In this document: positions 21,851 through 32,394 of the stretch, one piece after another
How the letters are laid out: each line of letters begins with the position of its first letter
Position numbering within the stretch: position 1 is the first letter of the stretch
Source of the DNA: Mytilus galloprovincialis
Taxonomy: Eukaryota > Mollusca > Bivalvia > Mytilida > Mytilidae
Assembly (NCBI RefSeq): GCF_965363235.1
Contig: NC_134845.1
Span: forward strand, 68,725,261 to 68,789,260
Length of the DNA stretch: 64,000 bases
Direction of reading: 5' to 3'
Translations under genes and position numbers: made by a program
Notes under the pieces: model-generated
Told to the model about the DNA's origin: nothing
The model's input: only the letters and a program-made list of their open reading frames with translations
Database searches by the model: none

Positions 21851-22598
21851 CCCCCCACGCCCAAACTATTTGATTTAAGTTTTTTATCCTACCTCGACCT
21901 TTTGATGTCGTCCCTTATATTGTAAAGTTTAATATTTGCACCGTCGCAAAACCCTTGATTACCTTCTGTTAGAAAAATATATATTTTATATAACTTGGTT
22001 TAGATTATTATGTTGAATCCTCTGAGGACTGACTTTCAGTCCAACCAAGGAAAGCCAAGCTTTCCGACCATCGTTTAGGTTAGTGAATCAGCTACATGCC
22101 TCCTTAGGACGCGTAATTTGAAGTCAATGAATGCTCCATTTCTACTTACTTTTGGCATATCAAAATAAAAGTTGTACTTTGCTGATTAAATTATATATTG
22201 TTTTCAGTTTTTGGTTTTCATTTGCTTAGATATATTATAGCGCATCACATTTGGCATCAGTCGTTTCCGTATAATTTAGTTCACAAACTAGAATTACCTC
22301 TGGTATTCCCGAATCTCCAGCAGAATTGTTCCTGCTACAAAAGATATATCTTCATGTGCTACTTTTTGAGTAAACTGAGGTTCAAATTTCAAATATTTCC
22401 TGAAAATATGGATTTGTGGACTTATTTTTCCTTATTTTCGATATTTGTAATTGTCATTTGATGATAGTCTTTATTTTAAATAAAAATTACTTACTTTAAT
22501 ACTTAATAACTTTGAGTGAACTTGAATTGATCATTTGTTTTGTGAATCTTTAACACAATTCTGAACTGTTGTCACCAGGATCAAATATCAATTGAAAT

Positions 22599-25500
22599 AT
22601 GACGAGCAGTATATTTTTCTGTATTCGATGTACATATGTTATGCTGATCTTATGTGGTAAGTTTATTGTGAACGCACTTTATGTTATACAGCCTCCTTTT
22701 CACAAATCTGAAACAGTTGGTCAATTCATAACGATGCATGTATATCAAATTAATTGTTAATGTCCTGAATGTGCAACGAACATTATGGGGGACAGCCGGG
22801 TTGGCTTAAAATTGTTATTAATTTGAGAAAACGGATTACGGTCCAGTGGCGGATTCCGCCATTTTTTAAGGGGCGCCTAGCCAGGATAAAAAAAGCGGGT
22901 GTTTCCAACCATATGTCGCCATTCTAAAGCGTTGGTCGTAAATAAGGTGGTGTAACAACCATCGGACTGTCACCCACCACGTTTTGGATCCTTCACTGTG
23001 GTCAACAAGGCTTCACAATGTTTCCTATTCGGAACACTCTACAAAATGCGTTTATTTCTCCACTTTCTCTTATTGATACTGCATCAAATTTGAAACATGA
23101 TTTTCATTAAGATTGATTAATAATTGCTTATTTAACGTTCAGTGACAATTTGCATCATAATGACATTCTTTTGGACCCATAATGCATCTCTTTTGGAATT
23201 AAATACTAAAACAATTTTCTATACAGTTACCGGAGTATCTGGTGACGAATGTTGCAAAGAATACACAGTTCGAAGTGGTAGAAAAATCGATGCTAAATGG
23301 TGTCCCAGCTACTGTTGTTATGATACCATTTATCGTGACTACATGTGCTGTGAAGATGAGTCGAAAAGAGCTTTATCTGACCATAGGGAAGAATTCTGCA
23401 GCAAGTGGTGGTCAGCTCATGTGTAAGTTCATACATACATATATTGAGTGCGTGTGTAAATGACGGATAGTACATGTGTAAGAAAATAAAGTTACGTGTT
23501 GGGCAGCATACGTGTAAGTACATATGTACATGTACGTCCAAATCCTGATGGCGGAGTTGTGATTATCGATATAAAAACGTACACTTTGATCTATTCCTTG
23601 TTTCATAGATACGTCTAAGTCCTGATCAGGTCCTGATTAGTAATATCAAACCATACACTTTGATTCATCCCTTGTTTTGAATGTTCATTTAATTGCAATG
23701 GTCATACTATTAAGTTTTCTAGTAATTATACTTATCTTGGCCTCGTTTTAAACGAGCATTTAGACCATAATATCACAGGCACTTGTCTCAGAAAAAAAAA
23801 TCCTATATACCTTATTATAATATAGGAAATTTTTTTCTGAGACAAGTGCCTGTGCATAATGTTACTGCAAAAGTCGTTGCATCTTCTGCAAATAGAGCTT
23901 TAGGGTTGGTGATAGCCAAGTGTAAACTTTTAGGTGGTGTTTGTTTCGATGTATTTGTAAAATTATATGAAAGTTTGGTTTGTCCTTAATAGAATATGGA
24001 GCAGGTATATGGGGTGTAAAAACATATTCTTGTATTAACTCCATACATAATAGGGCTTGTAGATTTTTTTCTCGGAGTAGGAAAATATGCACCAAATGCT
24101 GCAGTTACTGGAGACTTAGGTATAACACCTATTTTTGATAAGCAGTGGAAAAGTATTATTCGTTTGTGGTGTAGATTAAATAACATGAGCTCAAATCGGT
24201 TAAATGCAAAAGTTCACAAGTGGGCTAATAGTATGAGTATTATTAAAGCATAAGTGTGTTATAAACTGGAATTTTTTTAGTAAAGAAAACCTTCTGTGAA
24301 CTAAATTTAAATCATTTATCGTGTCCGGAAAATATGGACACTAACTATGTTATAAAAAAATTAATGTCAAAATTACACGAAAAACATGTCGATAATTGGC
24401 ATGCTGTTTTACATTTAGATCAATCTATATCGGGCAGAGGTGGCAATAAGCTACGAACTTACAGACTGTTTAAGGAACATTTTGAACCGGAGGAATACTG
24501 CAAAATAGCTTTACCCTTCAGTCACAGAAGTGCTTTCGCCAAATTTAGATGTGGTGTTGCTCCCCTAAGACTTGAAACAGGGAGATATCAAAATATTGTT
24601 TTAGAAAATAGAGTGTGCCATATATGTGACGTTTTTATTGAAGATGAAGCGCATTTTTTATTAAGATGTCCTCTTTATTACGATTTTAGAAACCATTTAT
24701 ATTATGTTGCTGAAACTTTTAATGATAACTTTAATACTTAAGATGATAATCAAAAGTTAGTGTTTTTATTCTCAGATGTAAATATAATACGTGTGTGTGC
24801 CAAAACCTGTCATTTGCTTTTAAAAAGACGTAGAAATTTTATATATTGTAAATAGTATTTTATTTCATATTGTGTATTATATCTATATGCATTTTACTAG
24901 TCTCTTATAATTCTGTATAGAATGGCTCTCATTTTATTTAGTGTTATTTTACAATGTATAGATTGATTGTACTTGTTGAGAGATGAGACTTTAATAAAAC
25001 ATTGAATTGAATTGATTTACATGCAAGTCCTGATTGGCGATATAAAACTGTACACTTTGATGCAAACCTTGTTTTGTAGGAACGTCATATAAGCCCTGAT
25101 TAGCGTAGTCGAGGGCGGCGATATGAACCGTCCCTTGTTTTATAGTTACATATAGATTCTGATTGGCGAAGTTGTGACTGGCTATAAATAAAACTTACAA
25201 TTTAATTCATGTTTGTCCCTGTTCTGATTGTTGAAGCTACGATCGGCGGTATATAAAGCATTCACAATTAATTCAATCTATGATTTATAGGTACGTCTCT
25301 GTTCTGATTGTTTGAGCAATGGTCCAAGGTATACAAATCGAGCACAATTAATTCAATCTATGTTTTATAGGTATGTCCCTGTTCTGGTTGGTGTAGCTTT
25401 GTTTGGCAGTCTTGTTATTGCATGCAGTTGTATCTGCTGTTGTGGAATGACAAGTGGACAGTCTAGTGGATTAAATATTGCTTCCAAATTTAGAAAGGTA

Positions 25501-27363
25501 AACTCATTATGCGAATAAATATAACCTTTAAAAAACTAGAGGCTCTTTAAATCCTGTGTCGCTCACAATTGTAACTTTTTTTTCTTTTAAGGGGAATGCA
25601 TGTTGACACATTTATAGATCGTATCCTGCTTATATAATAATCTTTATTTGTCATATAAGTAACATTACATCCCAGCTCCTTTGTTCTAACAGGAGTGATC
25701 TGAGCCGGATCACCCCAGTTTGAGTTTCTTTGTTATGCATGCTTTCCTTTGTTCTGTAACATACATGTTATAAAACTTATAACTAATTGTACGGAAAAGA
25801 CTATCTATCTAAATTCACGTAGAAAAAAATCCAGTGTATATACTGGGATTCGAACTCAAGACCTTTAGCATACCAAGCCACGACACATACCACTACACCA
25901 GGACGACTAGATACGAACTATCAGTAATTTAACATAGTTAAAGGAAGCAAGATAAGTTTTATAAGTGGGGGCGAGTTGGCAGACCTTTATTCAGTGGGGT
26001 TTAAACCCTTTTCGTTAATAAGTGAGTTGTCAGACTGATTGTTAAATTTGATTTTTACACTTTTTTCAAAAGTTGGGGGAGTCGGTAAACAAGAGTGGGG
26101 CGATTTTTTTATAAAGTGGCGATATAGTGTGGGCCGATTGGCCAGTGGGGCGAGTTGACATTGTTTGATATCTACTCATCGTGTTCGGGGGTCATAAAGG
26201 GTATACATCATATAGTAATATATAAAGTATATTATAATGCTTGTGTGGCGTTCTAAACTAGATTTGATGAATTGTAAATGGGTTTTCGTCTAATCTAAAA
26301 CAGCTGGGATGTAAAATAGTTATCCCATTCGGACTTGGTGTATCAGTGTAAGATCACCCTCTGGCCTCCGGCCATCGGGATGATCTTACACTGACATACC
26401 GCGTCCTTATGGGATAACTATTAATTATACTTGGGACATAAACAAAAGTAACAACAACAATAAAATAACTGAGTTGAACACACAAATATATCTCTATAAG
26501 AATCTACCAACCAGTAAACTTAATAGGTATTGGATCATCAAAATTGACAATACTACACAAACAGGAAAAATTATATGAGTACAAAAGATTGTGTAACAAT
26601 ACCGATAAATAGATGGAAAACATTTGCCATGGCAAAATATGCAAAAAGAGAATCGGGAGAAGTTTTGGATAAAAACACTGGGTGTCCTCCACCCAGACGG
26701 AATCAATAGAAAGAAATAATTAAATTTACAGTCTAGTGTTTATATTATTATATTCAGGATTTTGGATTAAAATCAATCGACCAAAACTTACCTGTATTAT
26801 TACTGATCTATGTTTACACCTTATACATTATATATCAGTATTGTTAAAACTTTTGCACCGAAGAAGGCCATTTGTTGAGCCGAAATATCTGCAATTATTG
26901 TATAATTTATATCATCTGTTCAGTTTTTCCATCTTTGTGCGATGATATTCAACACTTTTTAGTGTTTTGTTTCCCATCTATTTATCGGTATTGTTACACA
27001 ATCTTTTAGACTCATATATATATATATATATATATATACTCATATATATACAAGTAAAACTAACTAAGAGTTTTTCAGTATCAGGTAGATATGGAAACAT
27101 AGAAATATCTATTGCCAAAGGGGGGGGGGGGGTTGTCCCAACCCAGGACAAAAGGGGGGGGGTTCCAACTATGTGTCATTATTCAAATGCATTGAGCAGC
27201 CAAAAAAAGGGGGATTCCAACCCCCGGAAACCCCCTCTGGATCCGCCACTGCTTTTAGTGCTGATCTTTCACTTTTTTGCCGATTTTTCATGAAGATCAG
27301 AATAATGAACTTGTCATTATTTTCATTAAACATACTATAATTTTGTTTATCTCTTTTTAGTAA
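22599..27363 (+). CDS. Gene B: Shisa/CYYR1-like membrane protein, tail eroded (about 127 aa)
   Basis: Exon 1 22599-22656 is a signal-peptide exon (MTSSIFFCIRC...), phase 1. Exon 2 23227-23422 is the ectodomain, phase 2, with DECC (28-29), WC (44-45), YCC (48-50), MCC (59-61), Cys77 and WWSAHV. Exon 3 25371-25497 is the transmembrane segment (86-102) followed by CSCICCCG, ending ASKFRK at donor GTAAAC. The next exon-4-like sequence (acceptor at 27359-27360) starts TAA in the phase exon 3 leaves, so the simplest model ends at residue 127. Exon 3 ends in phase 0, not phase 1 as in A and C, and lacks their RRR and Gln tail. Exons 1 and 2 look intact. The gene may be functional with a short tail or decaying; a different last exon cannot be excluded. 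Confidence 0.65.
22844..22998 (+). repeat. CAGTGGCGGATCCA-type repeat in gene B intron 1
   Basis: Starts CAGTGGCGGATTCCGCC, contains CCATTCTAAAGCGTTG and ends TTTTGGATCCTTCACTG. A diverged copy with both termini recognisable. Confidence 0.8.
23470..23522 (+). repeat. Duplicated exon-2 donor-like segments of gene B
   Basis: After the real donor (TCAGCTCATGTGTAAGTTCA at 23412-23431) come CATGTGTAAG near 23474 and GGCAGCATACGTGTAAGTAC near 23501-23520. The last closely resembles the exon 2 end plus donor. These are duplicated GTAAGT-bearing segments inside intron 2. Confidence 0.5.
23530..23680 (+). repeat. Decoy copies of the gene B exon 3 junction, part 1
   Basis: Two degenerate ~76-bp units begin at ~23533 (TACGTCCAAATCCTGATGGC) and 23609 (ATACGTCTAAGTCCTGATC). 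Each resembles the first ~22 bp of exon 3 and ends in a pyrimidine-rich CCTTGTTT(C/T) stretch; the first carries a CATAG acceptor. A LINE interrupts the array after ~23680. Confidence 0.8.
23774..23854. mobile_element. 81-bp palindromic MITE nested in the LINE
   Basis: The arms CACAGGCACTTGTCTCAG and CTGAGACAAGTGCCTGTG are perfect complements, extended by A/T runs and TCCTATA/TATAGGA. The flanks are CATAATAT (23766-23773) and CATAATGT (23855-23862), an 8-bp target duplication with one difference. It interrupts the LINE reading frame. Confidence 0.8.
24334..24741 (+). pseudogene. LINE pol C-terminal fragment (135 aa open)
   Basis: Open stretch with TYRLFKEHFEPEEYC, HRSAFAKFRCGVAPLRLETG and the CHIC...HFLLRC zinc motif characteristic of the far C-terminus of Jockey/CR1-type LINE polyproteins. 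It is part of the truncated element 23681-25015 and is not an independent gene. Confidence 0.85.
25016..25370 (+). repeat. Decoy copies of the gene B exon 3 junction, part 2
   Basis: Five partial units start at ~25016, 25080, 25146, 25211 and 25291, each 64-80 bp, and the real exon 3 starts at 25371. Most end in a proper acceptor: TGTTTTGTAG (25070-25079), TGTTTTATAG (25136-25145), TGATTTATAG (25281-25290), against the real TGTTTTATAG (25361-25370). Each is followed by a version of the exon start GTATGTCCCTGTTCTGGTTG; the copy at 25291 (GTACGTCTCTGTTCTGATTG) is the closest. None contains the Cys-rich part of the exon. Confidence 0.85.
25829..25905 (-). repeat. tRNA-like SINE head or tRNA pseudogene
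   Basis: The minus strand has a box A-like TGGTGTAGTGGTA and a box B-like GAGTTCGAATCCC at tRNA spacing (about 47 nt from the start of box A to the start of box B). The 3' acceptor strand does not pair with the 5' one, so this is not a functional tRNA gene. A tRNA-derived SINE is the best guess; the rest of the body is not delimited. Confidence 0.55.
26318..26421. repeat. Long imperfect hairpin (~43-bp arms)
   Basis: AGTTATCCCATTCGGAC ... CAGTGTAAGATCACCCT is mirrored by AGGGTGATCTTACACTG-like and GTCC..ATGGGATAACT sequence, with the loop around CTGGCCTCCGGCCA. Together with 34504-34633 and 43161-43311 it is one of several long foldbacks in the window. Confidence 0.8.
26575..27015. mobile_element. 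441-bp MITE-like element with 46-bp TIRs
   Basis: The left arm ATGAGTACAAAAGATTGTGT...AGATGG (26575-26620) and the inverted right arm (26970-27015) match with two or three differences. The interior includes CGAAGAAGGCCATTTGTTGAG. Open frames on both strands here are arms of the same palindrome. The right flank is a (TA)n tract, so target-site duplication cannot be judged. Confidence 0.75.
27117..27251 (-). repeat. CAGTGGCGGATCCA-type repeat with poly-G
   Basis: Two G runs (27121-27132, 27156-27163), the family core ATTCAAATGCATTGA and the terminus CTCTGGATCCGCCACTG. Lies in intron 3 of gene B, ~110 bp before the eroded exon 4. Confidence 0.85.
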
Positions 27364-27440
27364 TGGTTCAACAATAACGGCAATACCTCACCAGTTCTTG
27401 ACGGATATGACGATCAACGGTACCATCATCACATTTTTTT
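27361..27440 (+). pseudogene. Eroded exon 4 of gene B
   Basis: Downstream of an acceptor CTCTTTTTAG, the sequence TAATGGTTCAACAATAACGG aligns with gene A exon 4 (GTAATGGTACAACAACAACAG). Where A has a Gln codon, B has TAA. The C-terminal GGATATGAC...CAA signature (GYxQ in A and C) is still visible at 27403-27420 but in a different frame, so at least one nonsense change and one frame change have occurred. Confidence 0.6.
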
Positions 27441-27914
27441 TCAAGGAACATCACATACGATATTTATGAATAATTGTATTCCAATTGATTTCTTAATCCT
27501 GAACGATAATGGATAAGGTTTTATATTTTGCAACTCTGAAATATGATTAGTATTGTAAATATATTTTGCTAGCTAGGAAGATCTTGGAATATACGTTTGT
27601 TGAAATATTTCGTTAATACTCAGTTGTGTGGATATAGGAAGATGTTGGCTCTTAGCCAATGAGACAGCAACATCGACAAGTAACATTGAGAAATATGTAA
27701 CGGCAGCCGCCTTGTGTGCGTGTTTGTGATTTTGTATATATATACCAGTCATGTCTTCACTTAATTTCATAGTGCGGTCGTAAATATTTGTCCAGCTTAT
27801 GAAAACAGACGAGGAAGCAACACATATGATCTTACATTCCGTCGTTCTCAAATTTAGTTTTAGGGGTAGAAAATAAAAATATAGTATTAATATTTACACT
27901 TTCATAAGTAAACA

Positions 27915-27996
27915 ATGGTGCTCGCCTTAGCGATAAGAGAAAAAATGGTTACAATCTGCTATATCATCCTCTCAGCTATGTGTTATTTATATACTG
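27915..27996 (+). CDS. Orphan signal-peptide exon, probably of a fourth family member or an alternative first exon
   Basis: Open from ATG at 27915 (or a second ATG at 27945) through MVTICYIILSAMCYLYT to a donor GTAACT at 27997, leaving phase 1 exactly as exon 1 of genes A, B and C does. From the second ATG the length (17 codons + 1) matches theirs. I found no matching GECC-type exon 2 before gene C's exon 1 at 41145. It may be a remnant, or an alternative first exon spliced to gene C exon 2. Exon identity is inferred from phase and hydrophobicity only. Confidence 0.4.
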
Positions 27997-28082
27997 GTAA
28001 CTTGGCAGAGGGGTGTTCTTCATTTCTGTTTTGTTTACTTTTTGAGCCATTGTTTGTTTTCCTTATTTTATTCTCATTATTT

Positions 28083-28734
28083 TCTGTTCAGCAATTCCCA
28101 TTCAGATCCTCATAAGGGAATAACATCTGTTCAGCAATTCCCATTCAGATCCTCATAAGGGAATAACATCTGTTCAGCAATTCCCATTCAGATCCTCATA
28201 AGGGAATAACATCTGTTCAGCAATTCCCATTCAGATTCTCATAAGGGAATAACATCTGTTCAGCAATTCCCATTCAGATCCTCATAAGGGAATAACATCT
28301 GTTCAGCAATTCCCATTCAGATCCTCATAAGGGAATAACATCTGTTCAGCAATTCCCATTCAGATTCTCATAAGGGAATAACATCTGTTCAGCAATTCCC
28401 ATTCAGATCCTCATAAGGGAATAACATCTGTTCAGCAATTCCCATTCAGATCCTCATAAGGGAATAACATCTGTTCAGCAATTCCCATTCAGATCCTCAT
28501 AAGGGAATAACATCTGTTCAGCAATTCCCATTCAGATTCTCATAAGGGAATAACATCTGTTCAGCAATTCCCATTCAGATCCTCATAAGGGAATAACATC
28601 TGTTCAGCAATTCCCATTCAGATCCTCATAAGGGAATAACATCTGTTCAGCAATTCCCATTCAGATCCTCATAAGGGAATAACATCTGTTCAGCAATTCC
28701 CATTCAGATCCTCATAAGGGAATAACATCTGTTC
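28083..28734 (+). repeat. 43-bp minisatellite, 15 copies
   Basis: Unit TCTGTTCAGCAATTCCCATT CAGATCCTCATAAGGGAATAACA, 15 full copies plus 7 bp, nearly identical. Only copies 4, 7 and 11 carry GATTCTC in place of GATCCTC. Each unit has ATTCCC...GGGAAT arms able to form a small hairpin. The array starts 87 bp after the donor of the orphan exon at 27915-27996. Confidence 0.97.
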
Positions 28735-28839
28735 GCATGTCCTGGTCCACAGCTTTATGGAGGATACGTATTGAATTGAAAGACATATACCTTTGCGAGC
28801 GAGAGTCGATATATATTTAAGGGATTTTTAAACTTATTA

Positions 28840-29010
28840 GTCGAAACTAAAACCATGGCAAAGTACGAAAAATAGACAAAGAGACAAACAACAGTACACA
28901 AAACACAAGAAAGAAAAAAAAGCACAACCCGAACGCCACCGAAAATCAAGGGTGAATCGGGTACTTCTGAAGTGTTAGCTGATCCTGTACTTTGAGAGAT
29001 CAACAGTGGG
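28840..29010 (-). repeat. Diverged fragment of the 15.3-kb mussel repeat
   Basis: CATGGCAAAGTACGAAAAATAGACAAA-like start, ACAACAGTACACAAAACAC and AATCAAGGGTGAATCGGGTAC follow the family order. The 82-aa minus frame is repeat-derived. From 29,010 to 30,540 I see no other supportable feature. Confidence 0.65.
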
Positions 29011-30551
29011 GTATATGATGACCAAGTGACGCATAATTTAGATTAACTTTCGATTGTCAGTTTCAAAATGTAAAATGATTAACAATCAAGTAACTTAGTG
29101 TAGAAATGTATCGAGAAAACACAACCTCTCTCTGACTTAGTAACTTTCGTAGATACATATATATTTTTATAGAATAAACTGTAATGATATTAATCCCCTG
29201 GTTAAAGAATCTTTACAAACAAACATTAATTTACATTCCGCAGGAATTTATTCTTGATACTCATTTGCAGATAATTTTTTTAAAGATATGAAAATGAACC
29301 AAGAAAATTACTCTCATATTAATGTACCTTTCAAACAATCAAAAAACGTGTTAAAATGTAATATTTAAAAGTGTGTTTCAGAGGAATATGAAAAAACTAC
29401 TTTAAATTAACTTTCAAAATTGGATTCCTCATCCAAACTTTGTCTTTATGGGAAATTAAAAACTAATTGTCAGTCTGAGGAATATTTAAATTGCAATAAT
29501 TTTATAAATAGACACAGTCAGGATTCTACTTCGTCAAAATTATCTACCCAATTACGCCAGTTATTTCACAATCGTAGAAATGGAAGCCATTGTAGGAATG
29601 ACGCGCTGCCAATTTTGGTCTTGAAAAACCGATAAATTTATCCACATAGCACCATTACGATCAGTTGTATTTTAAAAGACAAATGTATCTACTAGCTAAT
29701 GAGCATCAGTTAATGTTCTTGTCTGCATTGATTCAACTTAAAACTATTGTTTGATCGGTTGTCGGGTGGAATTTTCGAAAATTCTTAAACATTTAAAAAA
29801 ATTCTAATTTAATATTTCGTGGAAGGGAAGACTAAACATTTTAGCAGTTGAAGATTAAAAACCCTAGTTATCACACACAATTTTGTTTTCTTTCATTTTC
29901 ATCATCCAACTTAAAAGACTGTCGTAAAGTACTTTTAGTAAAAAAAAATAGCGATTCGAACACACCTACTCTGTTTTTGTGATTCATTAGACAGGTATTT
30001 CACTTGACCCATGTATTTCAACTTTTCGTACTGTGATATCTTTATGTTATGAAGTCAACCTGTAGCTTTGATATATAAAAATGATTGAATCTGAAGCGAG
30101 ATGATATATCAAATAATCTTGCTTTGTACGTTTTCAAGACAAAATTTTCAACTCAAACACGCCCTAACATAAAAAGGTGCACTCGATTTTTTTTTGATAC
30201 AATTGTTACCCATTTTTTAGAATTTTTTCTTGAGTCACATAATGGAAAAGCAGACACGAAAATTACTGAACTAATAGATTGATATGTTCTCCGTCCGTGG
30301 TACATTTTTGTAATTTAAAAAAAAAAGATAGGATGTTATGCATTTTCTACGTCCAACTTGATAGATACCCATGTCGTCGACTTGATATCTAATTGTTCTG
30401 CATTACTATGTAATAAATAAATTGAAAACTTATGCAAATGGTGTTTTTTTAAAATAAAACACTTCGTAATTGAGAAGAAAATTGTCGTTTTATTTGTTTC
30501 TATTAACTTTTAAAATTTTTGTTACTAAAGTAAACATTACAGTAAGCATTT

Positions 30552-30909
30552 ATCGCCTTCTCTAACAAAGAGCTTCGATTCTTTTGTTCTATTTCAACTG
30601 GGTTTCCGCCTGGACAGTTACTCTCAAAATTTAGACTGAGTAATCATTCCCTAGGCATTGAATTGGGAAGGTACAGAAACATTCTAAGAGCACAAAGATT
30701 ATGTAAAAAATGTGGAGTCCTAGATGACGAATTTCATTTCTTGTTGTATTGTGACATTAACATATCATTGCGTTCTATTTTTTTTTGCTTATCTAAAAGA
30801 ATATGTACCATTATTTCAACATCTTGATGCATTTAATAAACTAAAACACATTCTAAACCCAATCCCTGAACTTGTTGGACATATTGGAGTCTTCATTAAG
30901 CAGTCTTAA
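30552..30909 (+). pseudogene. LINE pol C-terminal remnant
   Basis: GQLLSKFRLSNHSLGIELG is followed by the zinc motif CKKCGVLDDEFHFLLYC, a far C-terminal LINE signature. The frame shifts at the T run near 30778, after which the tail YVPLFQHLDAFNKLKHIL continues in another frame to a stop at 30909. It is related in kind to, but clearly diverged from, the LINEs at 23.7 and 55 kb. Confidence 0.75.
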
Positions 30910-32394
30910 GAACTGAGGGGGTCAGACCCATGTCAGACAAGCTCATGATTGTATTTTATACATCAATTTATAATTTGAACTCTTAAAATATGTTCTATTA
31001 TATTTTATCATATACAATGGAGATCACTTCTAACCTCTCATTAGAACTGTCAGGAGAACTGTCATAGAACTGTTCTAACCTGTCCTAGAACAGTTCTACC
31101 TAGAACAGTTCTACCCTAGAACTGTTCTAAGTAGAACTGTCAGAATCAGTTCTAGGTAGAACTGACTAAATCAGTTCTAGGTAGAACTGTCAGGATCAGT
31201 TCTAGGGTAGAACTGTCTAAATCAGTTCTAGGTAGAACTGTCCAAATCAGTTCTAACCGTAGAACTGTCAGCAGAACTGACTAAATCAGTCAGGACTGTA
31301 GAACAGTTCTAAACTGACGTCACTGTAGTAGGGGCACTTTAGAATTTAGAAGAAATAAATCACTTCCAATTACTTTGCCATATAATAGCAGATTTTCTAT
31401 ATTTCTTTCTGATCATACGTTACATGTACAAATATCGAAGTGAATAGGCGGTTATCCAACTCATCGGAGAAATATTTTTATAAGATTGCATAGAAACATC
31501 ATTGTTTACGTTTCTTCGTTCCCCGTTTTTAACAGTCTCTTCATACATGTCATACATCTCTGCATTTAATTCATGGCATTTTAATCGTAATTTACCTTGT
31601 TTGCCTTGGAATTACATTCATTTAAGATTCTGTTTTGACAAATGTTCATACGAAAATTGTACAGTGGATGAATTATGGGATATTAATGATAAAAGTGTTG
31701 TATTATAACGTAAAAAAACTATATACATTTGCACCATCTCGTCAATTTAGCCAGACTTATCCATAACGATTATAAATGATATCTGGGAGTCTGAAACTCA
31801 GAAAAAATATATTCATCTGAACATGAATGAAGCATTTGCCACTGGACGTTCGGCTACAAACAAAATCATGCATTTTTCTTTGCCTTCTTCCATTTGTCTT
31901 CAAATTATATCAACAGTATACTATTCCAAGAAGAGAACTTCCCATACATATACTTTTTATTTTAAAATAAAGTATATGAATCAGTCATGTGAGTGTTGGA
32001 TGATGCCGTAAAATAGTTTTGTTTAAAAAAAAACATCACAAACTAACTGACTTAAAAAGTCACTTTAGTGACGGTTCATTATTATGGATACAGAGAGAAA
32101 ATAAGGGTGCGCTAAATTTTTAGATATGGTATAAATACACCTTACCGCTATTTGTCTGCCATTACTGGATATCGCACAGGTTCCCGTAAAAATTTGACAT
32201 CATAAAACAAAATATCTGACCCCACAATGGAAAAGTGATTGTTGTATGCTTCAAAGGTTCAAGAGGCCGGGTCAGCCAGGATTAGCAATATAGGTGTATT
32301 GTGTTCCAAAGTTGGTGTCATTTTTATCATACGATCCGTCCTGACATAGAAATATTATTGGTTTACAATGAGGCCATATATATTTACATGATAA

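Larger units (their letters stand above)
23681..25015 (+). mobile_element. 5'-truncated non-LTR retrotransposon (LINE) 3' region
   Basis: Plus-strand broken remnants of the region downstream of reverse transcriptase. SSNYTYLGLVLNEHLDHN is encoded at ~23716-23772. ANRALGLVIAKCKLLGGV, LINE-typical, follows in 23783-23989. A cysteine/histidine motif CHICDVFIEDEAHFLLRC sits near the end of the frame 24334-24741. The 3' end (24995-25015) has AATAAAACATTGAATTGAA, a polyadenylation signal with a short ATTGA repeat tail. Frames are broken by stops and by an 81-bp MITE. It is inserted in the decoy splice-junction array of gene B intron 2. Confidence 0.85.

Noticed and set aside
23142-23426. 94-aa continuous frame as a single-exon gene starting MTICIIMTFFW
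   Set aside because: It includes upstream intron sequence. The paralogue comparison and the acceptor at 23226 show that only 23227-23422 is exon 2.
25829-25905. Functional tRNA gene on the minus strand
   Set aside because: The acceptor stem does not pair and the T stem is imperfect; a tRNA-derived repeat is more likely.
28083-28734. Possible CRISPR array (regular repeats)
   Set aside because: The units are contiguous direct repeats without unique spacers, in a eukaryotic genome.
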